Under the pieces are notes generated by a model. The model worked only from the letters and a program-made list of their open reading frames with translations. It was not told the DNA's origin and did not search any database. Made by a program: the position numbers and the translations under genes. A DNA stretch of 64,000 bases from positions 178,772-242,771 of the forward strand of contig NZ_JAQBOF010000029.1 of NCBI RefSeq assembly GCF_028288185.1, in the 5' to 3' direction. The DNA comes from Mucilaginibacter sp. GTDB taxonomy: Bacteria; Bacteroidota; Bacteroidia; Sphingobacteriales; Sphingobacteriaceae. Shown in pieces: positions 1 through 9,574 of this stretch. Numbering within the stretch: position 1 is the stretch's first letter; each line of letters starts with the position of its first letter.

Positions 1-35
1 GTATGTGGATTTAATAGCGTTAAATAATGAATTAC

Positions 36-3000
36 TTAGAAAGTAGTGCGAAGTCCAAATGATATCGTTCGCGGCACGGGGTAGCCGTTGACTGCATCAG
101 GATCTATTCCCTCTTTATTCGCTTTCCAAATAATGCCTAAATTATTGGCATATATATAAACGGTCAACTTTTTGAGGGTGTAAGTTCCAAACTTGATCGA
201 GTTAATATCGTAGCCGAAATTGATGTCCTGTAAGCGGATGAAATTACCGTTAAGGACTGTAGCTGTCGAAAGAGCATAGAAACGGTCACGGTTATTATTT
301 GCCGGATAAGTCATCGATGGGATAGTCGTTATTAATTCATCGCCTGGTTTTTGCCAACGTTGCAGGAAGTCAGCGTTTCCATTCCAGGAGTTAAATAAGT
401 CATAGTAATTGATCGTAGTTTTTCTAAAGTTAAAGCCAAATCTGCCAAGAACATTAGCTGACAATGTAAAACCCTGCCACGAAAAAGTGTTCATGATATT
501 TCCGAAATACGGAGCACGACGAGTACCTTGCTCAACCAGATTATCGATCGACGTCGGGTTAGTTAGTTTTGTGTAATCTTTGCTGACCTGGCCATTAACA
601 TACCCTTGTGGATCTCCCGTAGCTGGGTCCAACCCTGCAAACTTATAGCTAAAGATCGTATAAGGATCATAGCCTACCTGGGGGTTAATACTGCCTCCAC
701 CGCCCACTAAGGAACCGAACGATGTTCTTGGCAGCAAATATTTAGTCACTTTGCTGGTAACATAATTCGCGTTGATCTGAGTAAGCCAGCGAAACTGATG
801 ATCAAGCCATTTTATATTTAATTGGAGATCAATCCCCTTGCTGGAAAGATTAGCCACATTCTGTGTTAATTGTGTAAAACCGCTAATATAATCTACCGGA
901 GCTGATGCTATCAAGTCCACGGCGTTTTTATGAAAATATTCAAAACTGCCGCTTACCGTATTATTTTTAAATCCAAAATCTAAACCAACATTTAGTTGTC
1001 CAACTTTTTCCCAACGCAGATCCGGATTGCTGGGATATCTCACACCTGCGTAATTAAGGTTTGTTGCAGATGCACCCGTTGAATATCCAATTACTGATAA
1101 AGCAGAGAGCGAATTGACAACATTACCCTGGAAGCCGTAGCTGGCACGCAGCACCAAATCGGGTAACCATTTAAATTTATAAAAGGGTTCATCTGACAAC
1201 TTCCATTTTACACCAGTAGACCAAAGAGGTACGCCGCGTCGGTTTGTATTAGCCCCAAAAAGATTTGATTCGTCTTTTTTGATGCTGCCGGAGATGGTAT
1301 ATCGGTTTTTGTAGGTATAAGCAGCATTGGCATAGTAAGACACAAAGCGATTTAGTACGTCTGAGTATCCAGCCCCAGTTGGAATACCTGAAGCACCACC
1401 AATGTCATCAAAGAAAGGGTAATAATCAGGATTGTAATTTACATTCGTAAAAGTCAATAAGTCATCATTGTACCCATAAATTGTAGACGGTGAATTTGAA
1501 ATTACATGAGTTTGATTTATTTCCATACCAGCAATTGCCGTCAGTTCATGGACGCCGTTCCAGTTTTTATTAAAACTTAGAATAGGGCGGACATTATTAG
1601 TAGTTAGGTTATTATTAGTTTGCTCGAGGATACCCCCCAAAGGAATTGGATAAATAAAATCAGTTCCTGATCCTCGTTGCGTGTACTGATTAATTAAGTT
1701 CCTTGCATAGTATGATTGTGGGCCGCGAATTTGTTGATACTGAAAAATATTCTTTTCAAACTGATAGGCGAGGCCGAAGCTTAAAGCTTTGGTGAGCGCA
1801 TATTGCAGTTTTATATTCATTAAAATGTCGTTTGTTTGGGCATTGTTATGAGAATTAGCATTTTCATCAAGTGGTCGGTAAGTCCAGTTAAGTAACTTTC
1901 CAGCACCGGCGGTATCTGTAAAAGCCTTATCATAGTTTTTAGGCAAAGCGAGGTGATTGCCATTGGCATCGGTGAGCATGGCATAAGGATAATACCCTCC
2001 TTTTCCTCCGCCAGCATAAAAATTACTTAGGTTATTAGCATTTTGATTGTAAGACAGATGCGTATAATCCATACCCACCTGTACATCCAGATTCTTGGTA
2101 GGTTTTAAATTCGTATAACTATGTATGGTTTGTTTGTTGTAGTCATTGCCGATTGCCGGGCTGAGGTGTCGATCATATCCAACTGATAAATAATAGTTTA
2201 CGCTTTGAGTGCCGCCGGTCAATGCCAAATTATACTGTTGCGTTACCGCCTTTCGATAAAAATATTGTTCTTGTTGGGCTCGGTTGTCAAGGGTACGCAT
2301 TGAATCGATCTTCGATTTAGCCAACGCGGAACTAATTAACCCAGCGTCCTGATCAGCTAATAGCCGGACAACAGGTGAAATGACCCGATGGTCATACGAC
2401 GTAAGGTCCGAGCCATAAAAGCCCTTACCATATAAAAACTGCTCGACATTGATAAAATCTTTGGAGTTGAGAAAGTTCCGGTTATAAAAAAGGTCCGGTT
2501 TGTTTTGGATGGTGATGTTCGTGGTTAAAGTAGCCTGGAACGGTTGGTTATATTTGCCTTTTTTGGTGGTTATCACTATTACGCCGTTGCCTGCTTTTGC
2601 GCCCCATATGGAGGCAGCCGCGGCATCTTTTAGTATCGTAATGTTCTCAACATCATTAGGATTGATATTATTAATGTCGCCGGCATAGGGGAAATTGTCC
2701 ACTACGATAAGCGGTGTCGTACCGCCATTGATCGTGCTTAAACCACGAATAAATATATTATTCGCTGATTGGCTTTCGCTTGCATCAGTGAAGTATAAGC
2801 TATTAGCGATACCATTCAAACGGCTTAGCACATCTGTTGAGACTTCGCGGTTATATAACTTGTTGTCAATCAGAACAAAGGATCCGGTGGCGCGCTCCTT
2901 CGATAGGGTTTGATAACCTGTGCTGACTACTACTTCTGTTAATTTATTGGTGCTTGCGCGCATCGTTATGTCCAAGTAGGACATATTCGGTACAACTTTG

Positions 3001-3593
3001 GTATTGAAAGTCCGGTATCCGATATAGGTAATAGTCAATTCATCACCCGAATTGGCATCCAGACTGAACTCACCTTTTTCATTGGTGAGGTAATTCTTGT
3101 CATTGTTGACCTTAATAGTAGCGCCGATCAATGGAGTTCCGAGAGAGTCGGTTACCCGGCCTGATACCGTTACTGGGATCGCGGCCTCTGTTTTTTCGAT
3201 ACTTTTCTTTTCCTTAAGCTTTAAAACAATCGTTTTGTTGACGATCGCATAATCAAATGGCTGATTAGCAAAACAGTTTTTCAGCGCTGCATCCAACGGG
3301 ACATTTTTTACGGTGATGTCCACCGGCTGCGCTTGTTGTAACCAGTCCTGGTTATAAAAGAATGAATAGCCGGTTTGTCGTTTGATCTCGTTGATCACTT
3401 TTTCAAGCGGGGCTTTGTGTTCCGATAAGGTGACATTCTGCGCCAGCGTAGTCGCGCTGACCTGAATACAAAATGCCAGTAAGATAAACGCAGTGATCTT
3501 CATACAAAGAAGCGTTTTATGGGTGAACAATAGTTTGCAGGGGCTTTTTCTTATGAAAAGCGTCCCTTTTTTGCAAAGAGCGTTTAATTGCAT
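36..3593 (-). CDS. SusC/RagA-type TonB-dependent outer membrane receptor with STN domain
   Basis: Large outer membrane transporter that imports glycans or other ligands using TonB energy. Reading N to C: a basic leader with a hydrophobic signal segment at about residues 31-50, an STN (secretin/TonB short N-terminal) domain at about 55-110, a CarboxypepD_reg-like beta-sandwich at about 142-212, a TonB plug at about 225-345 (with the conserved ILKDAAAASIWG stretch) and a long beta barrel ending in an aromatic residue. The STN domain is the part that contacts FecR in signal-transducing receptors, and a FecR gene lies directly upstream. Met1 is kept because this receptor class often has such a long leader; Met31 is the alternative. 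The expected SusD partner would lie to the left of the window. Substrate unknown. Confidence 0.93.
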   Translation of the reverse strand: MQLNALCKKGTLFIRKSPCKLLFTHKTLLCMKITAFILLAFCIQVSATTLAQNVTLSEHKAPLEKVINEIKRQTGYSFFYNQDWLQQAQPVDITVKNVPLDAALKNCFANQPFDYAIVNKTIVLKLKEKKSIEKTEAAIPVTVSGRVTDSLGTPLIGATIKVNNDKNYLTNEKGEFSLDANSGDELTITYIGYRTFNTKVVPNMSYLDITMRASTNKLTEVVVSTGYQTLSKERATGSFVLIDNKLYNREVSTDVLSRLNGIANSLYFTDASESQSANNIFIRGLSTINGGTTPLIVVDNFPYAGDINNINPNDVENITILKDAAAASIWGAKAGNGVIVITTKKGKYNQPFQATLTTNITIQNKPDLFYNRNFLNSKDFINVEQFLYGKGFYGSDLTSYDHRVISPVVRLLADQDAGLISSALAKSKIDSMRTLDNRAQQEQYFYRKAVTQQYNLALTGGTQSVNYYLSVGYDRHLSPAIGNDYNKQTIHSYTNLKPTKNLDVQVGMDYTHLSYNQNANNLSNFYAGGGKGGYYPYAMLTDANGNHLALPKNYDKAFTDTAGAGKLLNWTYRPLDENANSHNNAQTNDILMNIKLQYALTKALSFGLAYQFEKNIFQYQQIRGPQSYYARNLINQYTQRGSGTDFIYPIPLGGILEQTNNNLTTNNVRPILSFNKNWNGVHELTAIAGMEINQTHVISNSPSTIYGYNDDLLTFTNVNYNPDYYPFFDDIGGASGIPTGAGYSDVLNRFVSYYANAAYTYKNRYTISGSIKKDESNLFGANTNRRGVPLWSTGVKWKLSDEPFYKFKWLPDLVLRASYGFQGNVVNSLSALSVIGYSTGASATNLNYAGVRYPSNPDLRWEKVGQLNVGLDFGFKNNTVSGSFEYFHKNAVDLIASAPVDYISGFTQLTQNVANLSSKGIDLQLNIKWLDHQFRWLTQINANYVTSKVTKYLLPRTSFGSLVGGGGSINPQVGYDPYTIFSYKFAGLDPATGDPQGYVNGQVSKDYTKLTNPTSIDNLVEQGTRRAPYFGNIMNTFSWQGFTLSANVLGRFGFNFRKTTINYYDLFNSWNGNADFLQRWQKPGDELITTIPSMTYPANNNRDRFYALSTATVLNGNFIRLQDINFGYDINSIKFGTYTLKKLTVYIYANNLGIIWKANKEGIDPDAVNGYPVPRTISFGLRTTF

Positions 3594-3764
3594 AGTTTTG
3601 CAATGATTAGGGTTAAAGAATTAATACAGTTCGTCAAAATTGTCTGGTTCGGCCTAAGTCATTACCGGTCCCGATTAGTAGTCGGTCCCGGTTTTTTTAT
3701 GGCCATTACTTTCCATCCCTGGTGCAGTAATTTACTCTTATGTAATTATCTTCTCATAGGCGCT

Positions 3765-4877
3765 TTATTGATAAACAATGATTTTCTTGCCGTCAACCGA
3801 GAATTGCACCCCGCTGTAGGCTAATATTTTTAATACGTCTGATAGTTTGGAACTGCGCGGCATATCCCCGCCAAAGTGGTATGGTTTGCCGGAACCTTGG
3901 TAAATAACTTCCAGGTCATACCATCGGCCGAGTTGCTTCATCACGATCGGCAGCGTGGTGTTATTGGTAAACATAAACAGGTCATTCTTCCAGGCGACCA
4001 CTTCCTGCGTATTCACATTATTTAAGATATTCAGTCTGCCGTCAACTTGTACGGCCTGTTGTCCCGGTCTTAATAGTTTACCGGCTATTTTAATACTGCC
4101 CTCCAATAAGGTGGTTTTTAGCCCAGGCTCATCATCAAAAGCGTTTACATTAAAATGCGTACCGATATCCTCAATCGTCTGGCCTTTCGCCGTCACAAAG
4201 AATGGCTTATTTGCATTGTGCACGACTTCAAAGTAAACCTGACCGGTTACTTCGACCTTTCGGTCTTTGCCGCTAAACGCCGTCGGGTAACGGATAGAAG
4301 AAGCCGCATCCAAAATAGCCAAAGTACCATCAGCTAAAACCAGCGAGTGCTTACCACCACCGCGTGGAACGGTATAAGTATTATAAGTTAATGTCTGATC
4401 GTTGTTACTGGCCGCATAGACGATACCGCCATTAGCAGTTTTAGAAATACTGGTCGATCCTTGCTGTGCGATCATGCCGTTCTTAGCTGCGCTTACCACG
4501 ATCTGCTGACCATTGCCTAAAGTCAGGATCGCTTTATTGCCGGGTAAGGCGTCATTCTTAAAGGTGCCTGGTTTAAGTAAAGCGACTTGTTCAGTCTTAG
4601 GCTGATGTAAAATGAAATAACCGCCAACCGAGCAGGCAATAATAATCGAAGCCGCCGCCGCGATGCGAGGCCATAACGGGCGCACCTTAGTGCCCTGTGC
4701 GGCTTTTATCGCCTGCCACATGGCCACACGACCCTGCGCCAGGTCATCATCGGATAACCCGGACGCGCCTTCCTCGTTCAAGCCATGCAGCCAGCGCTGC
4801 ACCGCCGCTTCCTCAGCCGGCGAAGCCGTCCCAGCCTTGACCTTATCCAGTAATACGGTAATGTCTTTTTTCTCCAT
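3765..4877 (-). CDS. FecR-family anti-sigma factor
   Basis: Inner-membrane regulator that relays a signal from the SusC receptor to an ECF sigma factor. The protein has a cytoplasmic N-terminus with an anti-sigma-like helical region, one membrane span at about residues 72-91, a periplasmic FecR domain at about 165-265 and a C-terminal DUF4974 domain (about 285-370), the standard layout in Bacteroidota. It sits upstream of the susC-like gene in the same direction, separated by about 170 bases. Its cognate sigma gene would normally be immediately upstream; here the nearest ECF sigma gene (9575-10141) is 4.7 kb away because a three-gene cassette on the other strand lies between them. Confidence 0.92.
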   Translation of the reverse strand: MEKKDITVLLDKVKAGTASPAEEAAVQRWLHGLNEEGASGLSDDDLAQGRVAMWQAIKAAQGTKVRPLWPRIAAAASIIIACSVGGYFILHQPKTEQVALLKPGTFKNDALPGNKAILTLGNGQQIVVSAAKNGMIAQQGSTSISKTANGGIVYAASNNDQTLTYNTYTVPRGGGKHSLVLADGTLAILDAASSIRYPTAFSGKDRKVEVTGQVYFEVVHNANKPFFVTAKGQTIEDIGTHFNVNAFDDEPGLKTTLLEGSIKIAGKLLRPGQQAVQVDGRLNILNNVNTQEVVAWKNDLFMFTNNTTLPIVMKQLGRWYDLEVIYQGSGKPYHFGGDMPRSSKLSDVLKILAYSGVQFSVDGKKIIVYQ

Positions 4878-4964
4878 TTCAGAACAAAGACGATTCTGAA
4901 AAGGGCATTAGGTACAAAGGGTGAAAAAATATTTTTACCTTGTGTTTTCTTAAACTCTTATCAC

Positions 4965-6191
4965 ATGAAATTATATACCGGAAACTATTTTGATGCATTT
5001 GCCGATGAGTACAGAAAGGGAATATTGAATGATATTAATTCACAGAGCGACGCTTACATTTTAAATGTCAATATAGATGATTATACCACCCATCTATTTC
5101 AAACATACCAGTTGGATGTGCCAGAATTCCATTTTGAAAAAGTATACGCTGATTCGGAAGAACAGGACATTTATGGTTCCAGATTTCCTCATGAATTTTT
5201 TATCACAGACCGGAATCAGACCTTCAGAAAAGAAGCCATAATTTACCATATACCCTATACAGGCAACATCAACTTATTACAACTGCGGCCGAATCCGTTT
5301 AGTTTAATGTCCTATGATGCCAATTTCAACGAACAACAGAAATGTCTGCTCATCGAAGTTATCAATTTTTATAACGATCCTGTTCGTATCAAACAGCGTT
5401 ATGACGAGTCGGTTCGTGATCTTTCGAGCAATTATGGCAACATTCAGGCAAACTGCAAAACCTTCAATGAAGGCCTAACGAGCTATATTAAATACACCAT
5501 AGACAACCGCAAACAGCAACTGCTCCAAAAAAGTAATCTGCTGGCCTCTTTAGGCGTACCTATCAAAAAGAAAGATAACATACCGCAAACTTTTGCGGTG
5601 CCCAATCCTAAACTAAAGGAAAAAATTATCGTTAAGCCTGTAGTTCATGAAAAGAATTTCAAACCGGAACCCGCGTTAGATGATGATAACTACCGAAAGA
5701 TATTAAAGATCATTAATGATGTCGGCAAAAACTTTGAACGCTTGCCTTCAACTTATACTGGTAAAAGTGAAGAAGATATTCGGGATCATATCTTGCTCAT
5801 CCTTGACCCCAATTTCGAACTTGGCAGCGCCGGCGGCGAGACATTCAATAAAGTTGGCAAAACGGATGTCTCGCTCCGGTATGATAGTTCGGTGGTATTT
5901 GTTGCGGAATGTAAGTACTGGAAAGGCGAAAAGGTGTTTTTGCAGACCATTGATCAATTACTGAGTTACCTGACCTGGCGCAACTCGAAGGTTGCCGTAA
6001 TCAATTTTGTTCAGAACAAAGAATTTTCTGACGTACTGACTACCATAGCAAAGGCCGCGCCAACGCACCCAAATTTTGTCAAAGCGCTGCCGCCAACCGA
6101 TGAGACCTGGTTCAATTACAAATTCCACCTTAACGGTGACCGCAATCGGGAGATCGACCTTGCCGTAATTTCCTTTCATTTGCCTAAATAG
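4965..6191 (+). CDS. PD-(D/E)XK nuclease-like protein, first gene of an unrecognised three-gene cassette
   Basis: The 408-residue protein has an N-terminal part (1-240) that I do not recognise and a C-terminal region resembling a restriction-endonuclease fold. Candidate active-site residues are in the right order: Glu269/Glu270 (KSEEDIRD), Asp301 (GKTDVSL), Glu315-x-Lys317 (AECKYW) and Gln331 (IDQLL). This pattern suggests a metal-dependent DNA nuclease. Start: ATG 88 bases from the divergent fecR start, with a TACCTTG element at 4936-4942 resembling the Bacteroidota -7 box. The stop is 9 bases before the next gene, so the three genes form an operon. Role in defence is inferred from the domain and the setting, not shown. 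Confidence 0.75.
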   Translation: MKLYTGNYFDAFADEYRKGILNDINSQSDAYILNVNIDDYTTHLFQTYQLDVPEFHFEKVYADSEEQDIYGSRFPHEFFITDRNQTFRKEAIIYHIPYTGNINLLQLRPNPFSLMSYDANFNEQQKCLLIEVINFYNDPVRIKQRYDESVRDLSSNYGNIQANCKTFNEGLTSYIKYTIDNRKQQLLQKSNLLASLGVPIKKKDNIPQTFAVPNPKLKEKIIVKPVVHEKNFKPEPALDDDNYRKILKIINDVGKNFERLPSTYTGKSEEDIRDHILLILDPNFELGSAGGETFNKVGKTDVSLRYDSSVVFVAECKYWKGEKVFLQTIDQLLSYLTWRNSKVAVINFVQNKEFSDVLTTIAKAAPTHPNFVKALPPTDETWFNYKFHLNGDRNREIDLAVISFHLPK

Positions 6192-6200
6192 CTATTGAAG

Positions 6201-7508
6201 ATGGCCAAACGAAAAATCGACTACGAGATCGGCTTGCTTAATTTGATCTATGGGCTTTTAAATGAGTTGGGTATCGCTTTACCCAAAGATTTTATGGACA
6301 GTCTTGCCATTAAAACTGATAAGATTACTTTTGAGCTAACCACGGATGTTGATGCCAAACTGATTGTTAAAGCCCTGCGTAATGGCTTAAAATGGAGATA
6401 CCTTAAATTCGAACTGGATGTTAAGATCAATGGAAAACGCTATCATACCAGTTACCCGAATCCATGGGAAATGTTTACTGAATGGCTCTATTGGGAAGCG
6501 GCCAAACACCCGCTAGTGTATGCATTGTTTATTGCATTGGTGCCTTTTTATATTACCATTATTTATTTTCTATGCATTAAACAATTGCCCCCTGATTTTA
6601 ATAAACACGTCCAAAGTGTGAGCGATGCTTTCCTGAATATTTGTATCCTACTATCTAGTTTGATCGTCACGTTCCTGGTCACTAAAGCCATCGCCATCCG
6701 TCAAGAGAAATCAGGCAGAATAGGCAAAGTACGTGCGCTGTCCCGGCAAATTTCTGCTTTTCGCGAGGTATGTGATAGTCTTATCGGCGACTGGAGTTTA
6801 TGGCCCGATAGCAAATTTCTAAGTTATGGCCTAAGTCTAAAGAAAACTATTTGCTATGCGGAGATCGCTGACATGGACTGGGACAACGATGAATTGGTCG
6901 AACGCTTTAGCAAATGGGTATTAAAGTCTGATTATGGCGAGATTATTCCAAAACTCTACCTTCAATTAGTGGCCTGGAGCAATGACAGCAACCGATACTT
7001 GCGGGACGATGATCATATTTATTCGCTACGAGAGTTGGAACGATGGACCTGGTTCATCGAGAACAACCTGATCTGGTATGTATTCGATAATGAGAAACAA
7101 GATTATGAAAAGGCGTTTCATTTCACTAATAGCTATTATGGCGGCGAAGTAAAAGCTGCCGCTAAAAAATTTGATCCGGATAAATATGCGAAGTCAGCCT
7201 ATTATCCCCAATTATTATTGGATATCTCCTCGGATGTGCAGCATAACGTCTTACCAGAACTGTATAAGATCGTCAGCAAAAATGAGGAAGGGCTACCCTT
7301 TGTCTTTTCCTATTTCCTTGTCTGCTTCTCGGTCATAATTTTAGCGGGCGTGGTTTTGAAATCACTTTCAGATATCATGTTTGCCCAACCTGCCGCCGAT
7401 CTAATTTCTTTGCAACTGGTGATGGCCGTGCTCATTCATATCTTTATATGTCTGCCGCTGATTCTAAAAGAGGAGATCAGCCTGCATCCTAAACATGATT
7501 ATTTATAA
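6201..7508 (+). CDS. Four-helix membrane protein, second gene of cassette (function unknown)
   Basis: I do not recognise this family. The 435-residue protein has a soluble N-terminal domain (about 1-100), two membrane spans at about 105-130 and 143-168, a long soluble charged central region rich in Trp and Tyr (about 170-365), then two more spans at about 370-395 and 405-425 and a short tail. An in-frame TTG lies 6 bases upstream, but the ATG at 6201 is the more likely start. It is 9 bases from the nuclease-like gene and 20 bases from the next gene, so co-transcription is likely. The layout would suit an inner-membrane effector or anchor; that is inference. Confidence 0.7.
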   Translation: MAKRKIDYEIGLLNLIYGLLNELGIALPKDFMDSLAIKTDKITFELTTDVDAKLIVKALRNGLKWRYLKFELDVKINGKRYHTSYPNPWEMFTEWLYWEAAKHPLVYALFIALVPFYITIIYFLCIKQLPPDFNKHVQSVSDAFLNICILLSSLIVTFLVTKAIAIRQEKSGRIGKVRALSRQISAFREVCDSLIGDWSLWPDSKFLSYGLSLKKTICYAEIADMDWDNDELVERFSKWVLKSDYGEIIPKLYLQLVAWSNDSNRYLRDDDHIYSLRELERWTWFIENNLIWYVFDNEKQDYEKAFHFTNSYYGGEVKAAAKKFDPDKYAKSAYYPQLLLDISSDVQHNVLPELYKIVSKNEEGLPFVFSYFLVCFSVIILAGVVLKSLSDIMFAQPAADLISLQLVMAVLIHIFICLPLILKEEISLHPKHDYL

Positions 7509-7528
7509 CCACCAGCTAAATTTTATTT

Positions 7529-9457
7529 ATGGATAGACACTTGGGCCCATCACAGAATTACTTGTTAACCAATGCAACGTTGCATCATATTTTGGAGGGA
7601 GATATTTCACACCGCCAAGACAAAGTTGCAGGCAAGACTGTTCTGACAACGATCCTGGCTGGCGGCTTGCATACCTGGAAGGCTTGGGAACAGTTTTTGC
7701 AACATCGTCCTGATATAAAACACGGTTTGTTCTTTAATGACGCCGCAGGTGAGGATTGGTATTTTGTACGGGAAATGAGCAATGGGGTCATGTTGTTAAA
7801 GTTACCACGAAGTGCTTTCCAAAGTAATGCGGCAAGACTAACACGCATGGCCGAAGATTATCATAAATCCGGTTATCTCTGGAAAACACTATTTCCAAAA
7901 GGCTATAATGAAACTGCCGTTGTCCAAGCTATAGTAGATGCATTAGAAAACCAGGATACGGAAGAAACTACGCCAGATTATATTATCGGCTATACCAAAA
8001 GCCCCGATCCATTCAAAGTACTCAAAATAAGGATTCAACTCAGAGGCAATGAAATACTTTCGGCGTTCCCAACCTGGGGGCAACCCATGACTGGTAACGC
8101 CGGGAAGCCCTATTCGCCAGCTGAAGCGTTACGCCTAATTATTGCCGGGTCGACGGTATTGACACAGGCAGACCGCATACGCTTGGAGAATTTGCAGTTC
8201 GGCTTCAATCGGCAATCCTTTCAAGAATTATTCACCAATACTCCGGGATTCATCCTTGCAAGGCCGCGCACCGACTTAACCCAAAAACGAGTATATCAAC
8301 GGCAGCAACGCTTCAAAGAACTGGGTAAGATTGCGGCCTCACTTTCAGCCGGCGAAATGGATCAAGTATATAAGCTGGCCATGTCAGACACTTATTTGAG
8401 GTACACTTTTCCAATCCTTCGCAATTTATATGGTACGGAATACATCGAAGTTACCCGGACACTGCGTAACAAAAATGCCGTATCAATTTATCAAAATTTA
8501 CAAGAATTTATTATCGTCTTGCGTAACCGGGATAAGGCCGATCATACCAAACGGGCTTATGAAGTAATTAAAAAATATTTGAAAGTACGTTTCATTTATA
8601 CTGGTGGTCTCGACCAGTGGGAAATTAAACGGCTTTCTGCCATCATATTAGAAACCATTATCGACTATAACGATCCTCAAGTCAGTAAGGAATTCATAGA
8701 GTTGCTAAGCGTGTCACCAGTGCGCCTCGCCATATTTACGGACTTTAATCCTTTTCCGCTTTTTGATCCCGATCCGATGCTGGTCGGCCTAACCGGCATA
8801 CCTAAACCTATGTTTATGAACCACTTTTATGAATACGTGGTTCAGCAATTGGGCGCGAATTATACCTTAAATTTCAATGAAGAATTTAATTTGGAAACCG
8901 CGCGAAAAGCGCAAGACCACGTTGGTCCCTACGGCAAGGAACTAGCGCAAAACCAAGTACTGTTTAGTCTGGCTAGTGATTTTGGTATATTCTCTGAACA
9001 ATTTGGCCAGCTTTGCGCCACCTTAGAAATTAATGCTGAAACGATTGTGTTGATTGGTTTAATCCTTACCTCTTACGCCAGGTGTACTGCGGTAAATATT
9101 CAACGAATTATTTTAAAATATCGCCATATTTTGGGGCCGCATCCCGATGATCTCACTTTTGGAACACCGGAGCATATCCGACTTGTGCACGCGCGCCATG
9201 AATACCAGTTCCTGGATCAACTTTTTGATCAGATGCTTATTCAGATCGAAAAACTATACCGAAACGCCGGTTTCATTAGTGAAGCGGACGAACTTAATGA
9301 CAAATACGGCCACTTGGTTAAATTAGCCACAGAACTACCTGCTCCTAAAGCAGTTCCTGACGGACTTTCAGGCTCTGCCACAACTGATGATTTTGAAGAT
9401 GAAGAGCCCCCTAAACCAGGTGAAGACCGGCCTTACCTCGTTAAACGCTCAAACTAA
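7529..9457 (+). CDS. Protein with EndoU-like N-terminal domain and large C-terminal region, third gene of cassette
   Basis: The 642-residue protein begins with features of the bacterial EndoU nuclease family, known from toxin domains: His20 in HHILEGD, His48 in AGGLHTW, a TLFPKGY block at 120-126 followed by an amphipathic helix as in the SxxFP-W motif of the family, and a strand ending SAFP (178-181) where EndoU usually has S/T-A-Y-P. The change Tyr to Phe at 180 may affect activity. Residues about 185-590 are mostly helical and unrecognised; the C-terminus is acidic and Pro-rich. No signal peptide is seen. Spacing of 20 bases to the preceding gene supports an operon. EndoU assignment is by motif reading only and tentative. 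Confidence 0.6.
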   Translation: MDRHLGPSQNYLLTNATLHHILEGDISHRQDKVAGKTVLTTILAGGLHTWKAWEQFLQHRPDIKHGLFFNDAAGEDWYFVREMSNGVMLLKLPRSAFQSNAARLTRMAEDYHKSGYLWKTLFPKGYNETAVVQAIVDALENQDTEETTPDYIIGYTKSPDPFKVLKIRIQLRGNEILSAFPTWGQPMTGNAGKPYSPAEALRLIIAGSTVLTQADRIRLENLQFGFNRQSFQELFTNTPGFILARPRTDLTQKRVYQRQQRFKELGKIAASLSAGEMDQVYKLAMSDTYLRYTFPILRNLYGTEYIEVTRTLRNKNAVSIYQNLQEFIIVLRNRDKADHTKRAYEVIKKYLKVRFIYTGGLDQWEIKRLSAIILETIIDYNDPQVSKEFIELLSVSPVRLAIFTDFNPFPLFDPDPMLVGLTGIPKPMFMNHFYEYVVQQLGANYTLNFNEEFNLETARKAQDHVGPYGKELAQNQVLFSLASDFGIFSEQFGQLCATLEINAETIVLIGLILTSYARCTAVNIQRIILKYRHILGPHPDDLTFGTPEHIRLVHARHEYQFLDQLFDQMLIQIEKLYRNAGFISEADELNDKYGHLVKLATELPAPKAVPDGLSGSATTDDFEDEEPPKPGEDRPYLVKRSN

Positions 9458-9468
9458 CGATACTCACT

Positions 9469-9498
9469 TAAACGCATATAAACGCTTCTAAACGGGTA
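9469..9498. repeat. Three 10-bp direct repeats (TAAACGnnnn)
   Basis: TAAACGCATA, TAAACGCTTC and TAAACGGGTA follow each other without gaps just after the stop of the EndoU-like gene; a further TAAACGC occurs at 9442 inside its last codons. The 10-bp period equals one helical turn, which suits protein binding on one face, but chance cannot be excluded. They lie between convergent genes. Confidence 0.5.
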
Positions 9499-9574
9499 AA
9501 ATAAAGGAGTTTGATGGGAACTGCTGAATTTTGTGCGCGTACAGCGCGGTTTCCGTTGTGCACTATTCCTTGAA

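Noticed and set aside
3674..3700. GGTCCCG repeats followed by seven T between fecR and susC
   Set aside because: The hairpin is imperfect and points in the plus direction, where no gene ends; not called as a terminator.
4878..4964. Left boundary of the ICE near the fecR start
   Set aside because: No copy of the tRNA-Ser 3' end is visible here and sigma-fecR-susC look like one split unit, so the element probably continues to the left.
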